Positions 51,676 through 60,542 of a stretch of 64,000 nt of DNA are shown one piece after another. Source of the stretch: Oceanitalea sp047302425 (lineage in GTDB: Bacteria; Actinomycetota; Actinomycetes; Actinomycetales; Actinomycetaceae); assembly GCF_047302425.1 (NCBI RefSeq), contig NZ_CP154855.1, positions 1,922,001 through 1,986,000 on the forward strand, written 5' to 3'. The notes under the pieces were generated by a model that did no database searches, was not told the DNA's origin, and saw only the letters and a program-made list of their open reading frames with translations. Every line of letters starts with the position of its first letter. The first letter of the stretch is position 1. The position numbers and the translations under genes were made by a program.

Positions 51676-51695
51676 CTCGGTAGCAGTACCCGAAA

Positions 51696-51770
51696 GGGCG
51701 ATTGGCGCAGCGGTAGCGCGCTTCCCTGACACGGAAGAGGTCACTGGTTCGATCCCAGTATCGCCCACCA
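51696..51770 (+). tRNA. tRNA-Val (anticodon GAC), CCA encoded
   Basis: Acceptor GGGCGAT/ATCGCCC, anticodon stem-loop CTTCC-CTGACAC-GGAAG with GAC, T-arm CTGGTTCGATCCCAG, discriminator A, CCA at 51768-51770. Acceptor and T arms are nearly identical to tRNA-Val(CAC) at 49260. Confidence 0.95.
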
Positions 51771-51772
51771 GC

Positions 51773-51808
51773 ACGAAGCCCCCCGGCCACCAGGCCGGGG
51801 GGCTTCGT
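51773..51808 (+). terminator. 16-bp perfect hairpin after the tRNA cluster
   Basis: ACGAAGCCCCCCGGCC pairs exactly with GGCCGGGGGGCTTCGT over an ACCA loop, two bases after the last tRNA. Confidence 0.8.
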
Positions 51809-51859
51809 CGTTCCCGGGCGGAGGTCTACCGTCGTGCCCTCGGCAGGAGGAGGACCGCT

Positions 51860-52483
51860 GTGGACCAGGTCACGCTCTACCTCGACACCGCCCGCGCCTA
51901 CGTCGACGTTGTGCGCCTCGTCGGCCCGGGGGACTGGGCGCGTCCGGCGCTCGGCGTGTGGGACGTGCGCTCGCTCGTCGGGCACACGGCCCGTGCCCTC
52001 ACGACGGTCGTCGAGTACCTCGCGGCACCCGAGCCCTCGGACGGCGACGGCGTCCTCACCGCCCCCGCCTACTTACTCGCCTTCGCCGCGTCGCCGGACA
52101 AGGCGGCCGCGGACGCCGCCGTGGCCGCCCGCGGGCGCGAGGCGGGGCTCGCGCTCGGCGCGGACCCGGCCGGGCGGACCGCGGAGCTCGCCGACGAGGC
52201 GGTGCGTGCGCTGGCCAGCGTCCCGGCGGGGCGGCTCGTCGCAACCCGCTTCGGCCGCCTCCGGCTCGAGGAGTACCTGCGCACCCGCACCTTCGAGCTC
52301 GTCGTCCACGGGTTCGACCTCGTCCGGGCGCTCGACCTGCCCGGCGACCTGCTCCCGCGTCCGGCCGTGGACGGCGCGCTCGAGCTGGCGGCGCAGACGG
52401 CTGCCGCTGCGGGGCACGGCCCGCAGGTGCTCGCCGCGCTCACCGGCCGCGCGACCCTGCCGCCGGGCTTCGCGATCCTGTGA
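51860..52483 (+). CDS. Maleylpyruvate isomerase/mycothiol-dependent DinB-like family protein
   Basis: A 207-residue protein of the actinobacterial MDMPI_N/TIGR03083-like group. The N-terminal helical segment VDQVTLYLDTARAYVDVVRLVGP is followed by WDVRSLVGHTARALTTVVEYL, where the His is a usual metal ligand, and later LRTRTFELVVHGFDLVRAL provides another His. Relatives use mycothiol as cofactor; the substrate is unknown. GTG at 51860 has AGGAGGAGGA upstream, with TACCGT before that as a possible -10 box. Confidence 0.75.
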   Translation: MDQVTLYLDTARAYVDVVRLVGPGDWARPALGVWDVRSLVGHTARALTTVVEYLAAPEPSDGDGVLTAPAYLLAFAASPDKAAADAAVAARGREAGLALGADPAGRTAELADEAVRALASVPAGRLVATRFGRLRLEEYLRTRTFELVVHGFDLVRALDLPGDLLPRPAVDGALELAAQTAAAAGHGPQVLAALTGRATLPPGFAIL

Positions 52484-52587
52484 GGAGTGTGATCCTGGCG
52501 ACACCGGCAACGGATCGGTGACGATTGTCGGCGCGCGGGGACCAGGGCCGGGGGACGCGAGCGCAACCTGAGTACGATCGGTCAGTC

Positions 52588-54645
52588 ATGTCCGAACCAC
52601 AGCGGGAGCCCACCGTGTCATCCGTCTCAGAGCAGGTCCTCACCGTCGACGGCGCCGAGCGGACGGTCACCGAGGGCACCACCGGGACGGACCTGTTCGG
52701 CGAGGACCGCGCCGTCGTCGCCCTCCGCGTGGACGGCGAGCTCAAGGACCTCTCCACCGACGTGTCGCGGCTCCCGGCCGGCGCCGTCGTCGAGAAGGTC
52801 GAGATCGCCAGCGAGGACGGCCTGGCCATCCTGCGCCACTCCGCCGCCCACGTGCTCGCCCAGGCGGTGCAGCAGGTCCGCGCCGACGCAAAGCTCGGCA
52901 TCGGCCCGCCCATCACCGACGGCTTCTACTACGACTTCGACGTCGAGACCCCGTTCACGCCCGAGGACCTCAAGGACCTCGAGAAGCAGATGAACCGGAT
53001 CATCCGCGAGGGCCAGACCTTCGTGCGCCGCGTCGTCACCGACGAGGAGGCGCGCGCCGAGCTCGCCGACGAGCCCTACAAGCTCGAGCTCATCGGCCTT
53101 AAGGGCTCCAGCGCCGAGGACGCCGCCGAGGGCGCCTCGGTCGAGGTCGGCGCCGGCGAGCTGACGATCTACGACAACGTCCGCCGCGGGGGAGAGGTCG
53201 CCTGGAAGGACCTGTGCCGCGGCCCCCACCTGCCGAGCACCAAGCTCATCGGCAACGGCTTTGCCCTCATGCGCTCGGCCGCCGCCTACTGGCGCGGCAG
53301 CGAGAAGAACCCCCAGCTCCAGCGCATCTACGGCACGGCGTGGCCGTCCAAGGACGAGCTCAAGGCCTACCAGGAGCGCCTGGCCGAGGCCGAGCGCCGC
53401 GACCACCGCCGCCTCGGCTCGGAGATGGACCTCTTCTCCTTCCCCGACGAGATTGGCTCCGGCCTGCCCGTCTTCCACCCCAAGGGCGCGATGATCCGCA
53501 TGGAGATGGAGGAGTACTCCCGCCGTCGCCACGTCGAGGCCGGCTACTCCTTCGTCAACACGCCCCACATCACCAAGGGCCACCTCTTCGAGGTCTCCGG
53601 CCACCTCGACTGGTACCGCGAGGGCATGTACCCCCCGATGCACCTGGACGAGGAGCGCGACGCCGAGGGCAACGTCAAGCGGCAGGGGCAGGACTACTAC
53701 CTCAAGCCGATGAACTGCCCGATGCACAACCTCGTCTTCGGGTCCCGCGGCCGCTCCTACCGCGAGCTGCCGCTGCGGCTCTTCGAGTTTGGCACCGTCT
53801 ACCGCTACGAGAAGTCCGGCGTGGTCCACGGCCTCACCCGCGCCCGCGGCTTCACCCAGGACGACGCCCACATCTACTGCACCCGCGAGCAGATGAAGGA
53901 CGAGCTCAACTCGCTCCTCACCTTCGTCCTCGACCTCCTCAAGGACTACGGGCTCGACGACTTCTACCTCGAGCTGTCCACCCGCGACCCGGAGAAGTCC
54001 GTCGGTGACGAGGCGACCTGGGAGGAGGCCACCCGCGTCCTCGAGGAGGTCGCCACCGCCTCCGGCCTCGACCTCGTCCCCGACCCGGGCGGCGCCGCCT
54101 TCTACGGCCCGAAGATCTCCGTCCAGGCCAAGGACGCCATCGGCCGCACCTGGCAGATGTCGACCATCCAGCTCGACTTCAACCTCCCCGAGCTCTTCGA
54201 CCTCGAGTACCAGGCCGCCGACGGCACCCGCCAGCGCCCGGTCATGATCCACCGCGCGCTCTTCGGCTCCATCGAGCGCTTCTTCGGCGTGCTCCTCGAG
54301 CACTACGCCGGCGCCTTCCCGGCCTGGCTCGCGCCCGTCCAGGTCGTCGCCGTGCCGGTCGCCGACGTCTTCGACGACTACCTCGCCGACGTCGTCGCCC
54401 AGCTCCGGGCCCGCGGCGTCCGCGCCGAGCTCGACCGCAGCGACGACCGCTTCAACAAGAAGATCCGCAACGCCACCAAGGAGAAGGTGCCCTTCGTCCT
54501 CATCGCGGGCGGCGAGGACGCCGACGCCGGAGCGGTCTCCTTCCGCTTCCGCGACGGCACCCAGCGCAACGGCGTCCCCGTGGCGGAGGCGGTCGGGCTC
54601 ATCACCTCGGCCATCGCCGAGCGTTGGCAGGTGTCGACGGCGTGA
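52588..54645 (+). CDS. thrS: Threonyl-tRNA synthetase
   Basis: A 685-residue class II aminoacyl-tRNA synthetase. The N-terminal TGS-like domain covers residues about 15-75. The editing domain shows HSAAHVLAQAV and the distal Cys in DLCRGPHLPST. The catalytic core shows DYYLKPMNCPMHNLVFGSRGRSYRELPLR cut at the class II motif 2 region and the C-terminal HRALFGSIERF, followed by the anticodon-binding domain. ATG at 52588 lies nine bases after TACGAT; the longer frame starting at 52525 is unlikely. First gene of the thrS-HIT-pgsA-patA-pimA operon conserved in actinobacteria. Confidence 0.95.
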   Translation: MSEPQREPTVSSVSEQVLTVDGAERTVTEGTTGTDLFGEDRAVVALRVDGELKDLSTDVSRLPAGAVVEKVEIASEDGLAILRHSAAHVLAQAVQQVRADAKLGIGPPITDGFYYDFDVETPFTPEDLKDLEKQMNRIIREGQTFVRRVVTDEEARAELADEPYKLELIGLKGSSAEDAAEGASVEVGAGELTIYDNVRRGGEVAWKDLCRGPHLPSTKLIGNGFALMRSAAAYWRGSEKNPQLQRIYGTAWPSKDELKAYQERLAEAERRDHRRLGSEMDLFSFPDEIGSGLPVFHPKGAMIRMEMEEYSRRRHVEAGYSFVNTPHITKGHLFEVSGHLDWYREGMYPPMHLDEERDAEGNVKRQGQDYYLKPMNCPMHNLVFGSRGRSYRELPLRLFEFGTVYRYEKSGVVHGLTRARGFTQDDAHIYCTREQMKDELNSLLTFVLDLLKDYGLDDFYLELSTRDPEKSVGDEATWEEATRVLEEVATASGLDLVPDPGGAAFYGPKISVQAKDAIGRTWQMSTIQLDFNLPELFDLEYQAADGTRQRPVMIHRALFGSIERFFGVLLEHYAGAFPAWLAPVQVVAVPVADVFDDYLADVVAQLRARGVRAELDRSDDRFNKKIRNATKEKVPFVLIAGGEDADAGAVSFRFRDGTQRNGVPVAEAVGLITSAIAERWQVSTA

Positions 54646-55208
54646 GCGAGCTCCAGCCGCCGAGCGGCGAGCCGGCGGAGGGTCTCGTCGGCGTGCCCGA
54701 CGCCTTCCAGCGGCTGTGGACCCCGCACCGGATGGCCTACGTCGACGGGCACGACAAGCCCGAGGACGCGAGCACCGGGCAGTGCCCCTTCTGCCGGGCG
54801 CCGGAGCGGGAGGACGCCGAGGCGCTCATCGTCCACCGCGGTGAGCTGGCCTTCGTCGTCCTCAACCTCTACCCGTACAACCCCGGGCATCTGCTCGTGT
54901 GCCCCTACCGCCACGTCGCCGACCTCACCGAGCTGACGACGGCGGAACGGGACGAGGTCGGTGCGCTCAGCGCTACCGCGATGACCGTGCTGCGCGAGGT
55001 GAGTGCGCCGCACGGCTTCAACCTCGGCATGAACCAGGGCGAGGCCGCCGGTGCCGGGATCGCCGCCCACCTCCACCAGCACGTCGTGCCGCGGTGGGGC
55101 GGGGACGCGAACTTCTTCCCGATCGTCGCCGGCACCAAGGCCCTGCCCCAGGTGCTCGGCGAGACCCGCGACCTCATCGCCGCCGCGTGGCCGGGGGCGA
55201 CGTGCTGA
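54642..55208 (+). CDS. HIT-family nucleotide hydrolase/transferase
   Basis: A 188-residue histidine-triad protein. The signature HLHQHVVPRW is at about residue 146, and a CPFCRAP Cys pair near residue 48 probably holds zinc with downstream His. VLNLYPYNPGHLLVCPYRHVADLTEL is the conserved HIT core. In Mycobacterium the gene at this place resembles an Ap4A phosphorylase-type HIT protein; hydrolysis or phosphorolysis of dinucleoside polyphosphates is the likely activity. GTG overlaps the thrS stop (GTGA), and the gene overlaps pgsA by seven bases. Confidence 0.88.
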   Translation: MSELQPPSGEPAEGLVGVPDAFQRLWTPHRMAYVDGHDKPEDASTGQCPFCRAPEREDAEALIVHRGELAFVVLNLYPYNPGHLLVCPYRHVADLTELTTAERDEVGALSATAMTVLREVSAPHGFNLGMNQGEAAGAGIAAHLHQHVVPRWGGDANFFPIVAGTKALPQVLGETRDLIAAAWPGATC

Positions 55209-55822
55209 GCACCAAGGGGCGCGTCGTCACCAACGCGATCTTCGGCCCCGTCGCCCGCACGCTGGTGCGCGCCGGGGTCAGCCCGGACACCGTCACCGTC
55301 ACGGGCACGGTTCTCACCGTCGCCGTCGCGCTGTGGCTGCTCCCCACGGGGCACTTCGTCGCCGGCCCGCTCGCGATCGCCGTCGTCGTCCTCATCGACA
55401 GCGTCGACGGGCTCATGGCCCGCATGCTCGGGCGGTCCACCCGGTGGGGCGCCTTCCTCGACTCCACCCTCGACCGCCTCGCGGACGCCGCGATCTTCTC
55501 CGGCATCCTCCTGTGGGGGATCTCCGCCGACGAGCCCTGGGTGCTCGGCACGGCGCTGGCCTGCCTCGTCCTCGGCAGCGTCGTCCCCTACGCCAAGGCC
55601 CGCGCCGAGGGGCTCGGCATGACTGCGTCCGGTGGGATCGCCGAGCGCGCCGACCGCCTCTTCGTCGCCCTCGCGGCCGTGCTCGCCGTCGGGCTCGGCG
55701 CCCCGCTGCCCGTGCTCGTCGTCGCCCTCGGCCTGCTCGCCCTGGCCAGCCTCTACACCGTCGGCCAGCGGATGGGCACGGTGTACCGTCAGACGCGCGG
55801 GGACACGGGGCAGAGCGCATGA
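55202..55822 (+). CDS. pgsA: Phosphatidylinositol phosphate synthase (CDP-alcohol phosphatidyltransferase)
   Basis: A 206-residue polytopic membrane enzyme with the complete CDP-alcohol motif D-x2-D-G-x2-A-R-x8-G-x3-D-x3-D (DSVDGLMARMLGRSTRWG, AFLDSTLD). Six hydrophobic segments are seen. In actinobacteria this operon's enzyme joins CDP-diacylglycerol to inositol-1-phosphate, making phosphatidylinositol phosphate. GTG at 55202 lies within the end of the HIT gene. The suhB product encoded at 13478 and PimA below act in the same pathway. Confidence 0.9.
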   Translation: MLSTKGRVVTNAIFGPVARTLVRAGVSPDTVTVTGTVLTVAVALWLLPTGHFVAGPLAIAVVVLIDSVDGLMARMLGRSTRWGAFLDSTLDRLADAAIFSGILLWGISADEPWVLGTALACLVLGSVVPYAKARAEGLGMTASGGIAERADRLFVALAAVLAVGLGAPLPVLVVALGLLALASLYTVGQRMGTVYRQTRGDTGQSA

Positions 55823-56769
55823 GCCCGGACCCCGCAGCGCTGCTGCTGACCGCCGCGCGCGTCGTGCCCCGGCTGCCCTCCTGGCTCTCCGCCGGGATCT
55901 TCGCCGGTGCCGCCGAGCTCGCCACCCTCACCGGCCTGGCCGGGGTGGGGCAGCTGCGCGCCAACCTCGCCCGCGCCGTCCCCGACGCGTCGCCGCGCGA
56001 GCTGCGCCGGCTCACCCGCCGCGGCATGCGGTCCTACCTGCGCTACTACGAGGAGTCGCTGCGGCTCCCGGCGGTGAGCGAGGCCCAGCTCGGCCAGCGC
56101 GTCCGCGCGGTCAACGCGGACTGGGTCCGCGCGGAGTTCGCCGCCGGCCGCCCGGTCGTGGCCGCGCTCGGGCACCTCGGCAACTGGGACCTCGCCGGCG
56201 CCTGGGCCACCCGCTTCCTCGCCCCCGTCGTCACCGTCGCCGAGCACCTCGAGCCCGAGGAGCTCTTCCAGAGCTTCCTCGACTTCCGCCGCGGGCTGGG
56301 CATGACGATCATCCCGCTCGAGAAGGACGGCTCGACCTTCCGCGCCCTGCTGCGGGAGACCCGCGCCGGCACCCCGCTCGTGCCGCTGCTCGCCGACCGC
56401 GACCTGTCGCGGACCAACGTCGACGTCGAGCTCCTCGGCGAGCGCGCCCGCGTGGCGCCCGGACCGGCGACCCTCGCGCTGGCCACGGGCAGCTCGCTGG
56501 CCTTCGTCGGCATCCGCTACGAGCGGCTCTCGGGTCCGCGCCGCCAGGCGGCCGGCAGCCGCTGGGGGATCGTCATCACCTTCTCCGACCCCATCGCCGC
56601 ACCCGAGGGCGTCGCTCGCGAGGAGGCCGTCGCCGCCATGACCCAGGCCTGGGGCGACGAGCTCGGCCGCGCGGTCCGCGAGTACCCCGAGGACTGGCAC
56701 ATGCTCCAGCCCGTCTTCGTCGCCGACCTCGACCCCGCACGGCTCAAGCCGGCCGGGAGCGTGGCCTGA
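55819..56769 (+). CDS. patA: Phosphatidylinositol mannoside acyltransferase
   Basis: A 316-residue lysophospholipid-acyltransferase-like enzyme of the LpxL/HtrB group. The catalytic H-x4-D motif is in ALGHLGNWDLAG, and the glycerolipid-binding segment is near PLLADRDLSRTNVDVELLGERARVAPGPATLAL. Its position between pgsA and pimA identifies it as the acyltransferase adding a fatty acid to the mannose of PIM1/PIM2 (mycobacterial PatA). ATG overlaps the pgsA stop, and the TGATG overlap couples it to pimA. Confidence 0.9.
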   Translation: MSPDPAALLLTAARVVPRLPSWLSAGIFAGAAELATLTGLAGVGQLRANLARAVPDASPRELRRLTRRGMRSYLRYYEESLRLPAVSEAQLGQRVRAVNADWVRAEFAAGRPVVAALGHLGNWDLAGAWATRFLAPVVTVAEHLEPEELFQSFLDFRRGLGMTIIPLEKDGSTFRALLRETRAGTPLVPLLADRDLSRTNVDVELLGERARVAPGPATLALATGSSLAFVGIRYERLSGPRRQAAGSRWGIVITFSDPIAAPEGVAREEAVAAMTQAWGDELGRAVREYPEDWHMLQPVFVADLDPARLKPAGSVA

Positions 56770-57959
56770 TGCGCGTCGGGATCGTCTGCGGCTATTCCTT
56801 CGACGTGCCGGGCGGCGTGCAGTTCCACGTCCGCGACCTCGCCGAGCACCTCATCGCCACCGGCCACGAGGTGAGCGTGCTCGCCCCCGCCGAGGACGCG
56901 ACCCCGGTGCCGGACTACGTCGTGCCCGCGGGCCGGACCGTCGCCCTCCCGTACAACGGCTCGGTGGCGCGCCTCAACTTCGGCCCGGTCGCTGCCGCGC
57001 GCACCCGCCGCTGGCTCGAGGAGGGCGACTTCGACGTCCTCCACCTCCACGAGCCCATCACCCCGAGTCTGTCGATGCTCGCGTTGTGGATCGCCGACGG
57101 CCCGATCGTGGGCACCTTCCACACCGCCATGGACCGCTCCCGGGCGCTGCAGGTCGCCTCGCCGCTCGTGCGGCCGCTGCTGGAGAAGATCGGTGGACGC
57201 ATCGCCGTCTCGGAGGAGGCGCGGCGCACCGTCGTCGAGCACCTGGGCGGGGACGCCGTCGTCGTCCCCAACGGCGTGTTCGTCGACCGCTTCGCGCAGG
57301 CGCCCCGCGCGGAGGCGTGGCAGGGGACCGACGAGCGGCCCACGGTCGCCTTCCTCGGCCGCCTCGACGAGGCGCGCAAGGGGCTGCCCGTCCTCGCCGA
57401 GGCGATCCCGCAGGTCCTCGCCCAGGTCCCCGGCGCCCGCTTCCTCGTCGCAGGCCGCGGCGACGTCGAGGAGTACCGCTCAACGCTCGGCGGTGACTCC
57501 GTCACCTTCCTCGGCCCGGTGAGCGACGCCGAGAAGGAGTCCCTCCTCGCGTCCGTCGACGTCTACGTCGCCCCGCACACCGGCGGGGAGAGCTTCGGGA
57601 TCGTCCTCGTCGAGGCGATGAGCGCCGGTGCGCACGTCGTCGCCAGCGACATCCCCGCCTTCCGTGCCGTGCTCGACGGCGGCCGCTACGGCACCCTCTT
57701 CCCGACCGGCGACGCCGCGGCCCTCGCCGCGGCACTCGTCGCTGCGCTGCGCGACCGACAGGCCTCCCGCCCGCTGCGGGAGGCGGCCAGCGAGGGCGTG
57801 CGGCGCTACGACTGGTCGGTCGTCACCCGGCAGGTGCTCGCCGTCTACGAGATGGTGACGGCGTCGACCGGCGTGCACGTGCACGAGGACCCGCGCTCCC
57901 GCACGGTCGTCGGTCGGCTGCGCGCGGCGCTGGACGGGCGCACGGAGGTGGAGCGATGA
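56769..57959 (+). CDS. pimA: Phosphatidylinositol alpha-mannosyltransferase
   Basis: A 396-residue GT4 glycosyltransferase that transfers mannose from GDP-mannose to phosphatidylinositol at the membrane's inner face. The N-terminal GYSFDVPGGVQFHVRDLAEHL matches the PimA acceptor loop, TFHTAMDRSRAL is the following region, and the C-terminal EX7E motif lies in TGGESFGIVLVEAMSAGAHVV. One-base overlap with patA and four-base overlap with the next gene. Confidence 0.92.
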   Translation: MRVGIVCGYSFDVPGGVQFHVRDLAEHLIATGHEVSVLAPAEDATPVPDYVVPAGRTVALPYNGSVARLNFGPVAAARTRRWLEEGDFDVLHLHEPITPSLSMLALWIADGPIVGTFHTAMDRSRALQVASPLVRPLLEKIGGRIAVSEEARRTVVEHLGGDAVVVPNGVFVDRFAQAPRAEAWQGTDERPTVAFLGRLDEARKGLPVLAEAIPQVLAQVPGARFLVAGRGDVEEYRSTLGGDSVTFLGPVSDAEKESLLASVDVYVAPHTGGESFGIVLVEAMSAGAHVVASDIPAFRAVLDGGRYGTLFPTGDAAALAAALVAALRDRQASRPLREAASEGVRRYDWSVVTRQVLAVYEMVTASTGVHVHEDPRSRTVVGRLRAALDGRTEVER

Positions 57960-58546
57960 CCTGGGAGGGGTGGACGCTCGTCGTCGTGCTGCTCGTGCTC
58001 GTCCTCGGGTGGGTGCTGTGGCTGCTCGCCTCGCGGGTGGACCGACTGCACCGCAAGGTGCTGCGCTCCCGGGCGACCCTCGAGCTCCAGCTCGCCCAGC
58101 GCGCCGCCGCGGCGCACGAGCTGGCGATGAGCGGGGCGCTGGACCCCGTGGAGTCGGTGCTGCTCGCCGACGTCGCGCAGCGCGCCAGTGCGGTGGCTCC
58201 CGGCCGGGTCGTCCGCGACGGTCTCGAGGGCGAGCCGGACGTCGACGAGCCGACCGGTGACGTCGACCGCTCGCTCGTGGAGTCCGAGCTGTCCCGGACC
58301 CTGCGTGCGCTGCTCGAGTCGCACGCCGACGCCGAGCCGCTCGGCGACAACCCGCTCGCCGTCGAGCCGCTCCACCGCCTCGACGCCGCCTGGTACCGCC
58401 TCGAGCTGGCCCGGCGCTTCCACAACGCCCACGTCGCCGAGGTGCGGCGCATGCGCGCCAACCCGGTCGTGCGGGTGCTCCACCTCGCCGGGCGAGCGCC
58501 GATGCCGCACGCCTTCGACATGGACGACGCCCGGCCCGCCCGCTGA
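57956..58546 (+). CDS. Membrane-anchored LemA-like protein
   Basis: A 196-residue protein with one N-terminal transmembrane helix (LVVVLLVLVLGWVLWLLAS), then long amphipathic helices (RVDRLHRKVLRSRATLELQLAQRAAAAHELA; LHRLDAAWYRLELARRFHNAHVAEVRRMR) and a C-terminal APMPHAFDMDD. The arrangement and the FHNAHV segment resemble LemA. Its function is unknown. It is the last gene of the PIM operon and overlaps pimA by ATGA, as at the equivalent place in other actinobacteria. Confidence 0.65.
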   Translation: MTWEGWTLVVVLLVLVLGWVLWLLASRVDRLHRKVLRSRATLELQLAQRAAAAHELAMSGALDPVESVLLADVAQRASAVAPGRVVRDGLEGEPDVDEPTGDVDRSLVESELSRTLRALLESHADAEPLGDNPLAVEPLHRLDAAWYRLELARRFHNAHVAEVRRMRANPVVRVLHLAGRAPMPHAFDMDDARPAR

Positions 58547-58615
58547 GCCCCTCCGCTGCGCCCGCCCGCAGGTCCCGCCCGCCGAACGAGCGCGGGCGGC
58601 GCCGTCGGCTGGCTC

Positions 58616-58621
58616 TACGCT
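58616..58621 (+). promoter_or_regulatory. TACGCT -10 box, leaderless start of prsW
   Basis: TACGCT, seven bases, then ATG at 58629. Confidence 0.5.
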
Positions 58622-58628
58622 GAACGCC

Positions 58629-59846
58629 ATGGCCTTTCCTCCCGAGCCCTACGCACCTTCCGGGCGCCCGCTGCAGCCCCCGAGCCAGCAGCCGCAGACC
58701 GCACCGTGGGGAGCGGGTGGACCACCGGCACCGGCCCAGGCGCCCTGGCAGCCGCCCCGGCGGCGGCGCGGCGGCACGGTCCTCGTCGTCGTCGGGATCG
58801 GCGTCGCGGTGCTCGCGCTCATCGCGACGATCGCGCAGATCGCCGTCCTCACCAGCGCCGGCGCCGCGCTCATCGGCGGCCTTGTCGCCCTCGTCCCGCT
58901 GACCGCCGTCCTCCTCGGCATCCGGTGGATCGACCGCTGGGAGCCCGAGCCCAGGTACGCGCTGCTCTTCGCCTTCCTGTGGGGCGCCGGCGTCTCCACG
59001 CTCGTGTCGATCTGGCTCAACACCGCCTTCACCACGGCCGTCTACTACAGCACCGGCAACGTCGAGACCTCCGAGATCCTCGGCGCCGCGCTCGGGGCGC
59101 CGCTCATCGAGGAGACCGCGAAGGGGCTGGGCGTGCTCATCCTCTTCCTCGCCCGGCGCCGGTACTTCGACGGGCCGGTCGACGGCATCGTCTACGCCGC
59201 CATGGTGGCCGCGGGCTTCGCCTTCGTCGAGAACATCCTCTACTTCGGCCGCTCGATCGAGATCCTCCCGCAGATCTTCGTCATGCGCGGGATCCTCTCG
59301 CCCTTCGCGCACGTGCTGTTCACCGTGGCCATCGGCATCGCGCTCGGCCTCGCGGCGCGCAGCCGCTCGTCGCTGGCCTGGCTCTGGGCACTGCCGATCG
59401 GCTGGGTGGTGGCGGTGTGCCTCCACGCCCTGTGGAACGGGAGCACCTTCACCGGGTCCTTCTTCGGCATCTACGTCATCGTCCAGGTCCCGCTGTTCGT
59501 CTCGGCGATCATCCTCGTCGCGTGGCTGCGCCGCCGCGAACGGCGGATCATTACCGCCCGCCTCGTCGAGTACGCCCGCGCCGGGTGGCTCGCCCCGCAC
59601 GAGGTCACCATGCTCGGCTCCTTCCCCGGCCGGCGCGCCGCACTCGCCTGGGCGGCCCGCGGCGGCCCGTCGGCGAAGGCCGCGATGAAGACCTTCCAGC
59701 GCTCCGCCACCGCCCTCGCCCTGGCACGCCAGCGCTTCGCGACCGGCCGCGGTGAGTCGACCTACCACCACGACGAGCGCGTCCTCCTCGACACCGTCAC
59801 CTCCTCCCGCACCGCCTTCCTCCAGGCGTTGTCCGGCGCGCGCTGA
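58629..59846 (+). CDS. prsW: PrsW-family intramembrane metalloprotease
   Basis: A 405-residue polytopic membrane protein. A Pro/Gln-rich cytosolic N-terminus (about 50 residues) is followed by about eight transmembrane segments. PrsW motifs are present: APLIEETAKGLG (EExxK), AGFAFVENILYFG (FxxxEN), LSPFAHVLFT and CLHALWNGS with histidines for zinc. A soluble tail of about 100 residues follows. In Bacillus PrsW cleaves the anti-sigma factor RsiW; the substrate here is unknown. Likely leaderless start. Confidence 0.88.
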   Translation: MAFPPEPYAPSGRPLQPPSQQPQTAPWGAGGPPAPAQAPWQPPRRRRGGTVLVVVGIGVAVLALIATIAQIAVLTSAGAALIGGLVALVPLTAVLLGIRWIDRWEPEPRYALLFAFLWGAGVSTLVSIWLNTAFTTAVYYSTGNVETSEILGAALGAPLIEETAKGLGVLILFLARRRYFDGPVDGIVYAAMVAAGFAFVENILYFGRSIEILPQIFVMRGILSPFAHVLFTVAIGIALGLAARSRSSLAWLWALPIGWVVAVCLHALWNGSTFTGSFFGIYVIVQVPLFVSAIILVAWLRRRERRIITARLVEYARAGWLAPHEVTMLGSFPGRRAALAWAARGGPSAKAAMKTFQRSATALALARQRFATGRGESTYHHDERVLLDTVTSSRTAFLQALSGAR

Positions 59847-59867
59847 CCCCCTCGCCGTCGGGGCGTC

Positions 59868-59895
59868 CGCTCTCAGCCGATCTGCCCACAGCAGC
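59868..59895 (+). promoter_or_regulatory. Candidate ClgR/PopR-type operator region upstream of the clpP pair
   Basis: CGC-TCTCA-GCC (59868-59878) is close to the CGC-N5-GCG form recalled for ClgR sites. The overlapping-adjacent TCTGCC-CAC-AGCAGC (59881-59895) is close to a TCTGCC-N3-GGCAGA form recalled for PopR. Each has mismatches, so this is only a candidate. Confidence 0.25.
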
Positions 59896-59936
59896 GTGGG
59901 CTCCCTACTGAGGCCGCCCCGCCACAAACTCGGGCC

Positions 59937-60542
59937 ATGAGCAACCACGCCCCGACCATCGACGACCAGCTCGTCTCCGGCCTCCTGACCCAACGTGTCG
60001 TCGTCCTCGGCGACCAGCTCGACCAGAACCTCGGCAACCGGCTGTGCGGCCAGCTCCTCCTCCTGTCCGCGGAGGACCCGCGCAAGGACATCACCCTGTG
60101 GATCAGCTCGCCGGGCGGCTCGGTGCCCGCGATGCTCGCGATCATGGACGTCATGCGCACGATCCCCAACGACGTGCGCACCGTGGCGTTCGGGATGGCG
60201 GCCAGCGCCGGGCAGTTCCTGCTCTCGGCAGGCACGAGGGGCAAGCGGTCCGCGCTGCCCCACGCCAAGATCCTCATGCACCAGGGATCGGCAGGCATCG
60301 GGGGCACGGCCGTCGACGTCGAGATCCAGGCGGAGGACCTGCGGCACACCCGGGACACTGTCCTCGGCCTCGTTGCCGAGCACACCGGACAGCCGCTCGA
60401 GCGCATAGTCGCGGACTCCCAGCGCGACCGCTGGTACACCGCCGAGCAGGCGGTCGACTACGGCTTCATCGACCACGTCGCCGACCGGCTCGACGCGATC
60501 GTCCCCGCAGCACCCGTCCCCGCCGGGGTGAGTGCGCGATGA
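59937..60542 (+). CDS. clpP: ATP-dependent Clp protease proteolytic subunit, catalytically complete
   Basis: A 201-residue ClpP barrel subunit. The catalytic triad is intact: Ser90 (FGMAASAGQFLLSAG), His115 (KILMHQGSAG) and Asp164 (DSQRDRWYTAEQAVDYGFID). The spacing of 25 and 49 residues equals that of E. coli ClpP. The N-terminus is short, with no clear propeptide. No ribosome-binding site is evident before the ATG. It overlaps the second subunit by four bases, so a mixed two-ring or hetero-oligomer is likely. A ClpX or ClpC partner is not in the window. Confidence 0.9.
   Translation: MSNHAPTIDDQLVSGLLTQRVVVLGDQLDQNLGNRLCGQLLLLSAEDPRKDITLWISSPGGSVPAMLAIMDVMRTIPNDVRTVAFGMAASAGQFLLSAGTRGKRSALPHAKILMHQGSAGIGGTAVDVEIQAEDLRHTRDTVLGLVAEHTGQPLERIVADSQRDRWYTAEQAVDYGFIDHVADRLDAIVPAAPVPAGVSAR

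Noticed and set aside
52484..52587. T-box or other leader riboswitch before thrS
   Set aside because: Only 104 bases separate thrS from the upstream gene, with no stem-specifier or T-box core sequence. A simple -10 box next to the ATG explains expression.
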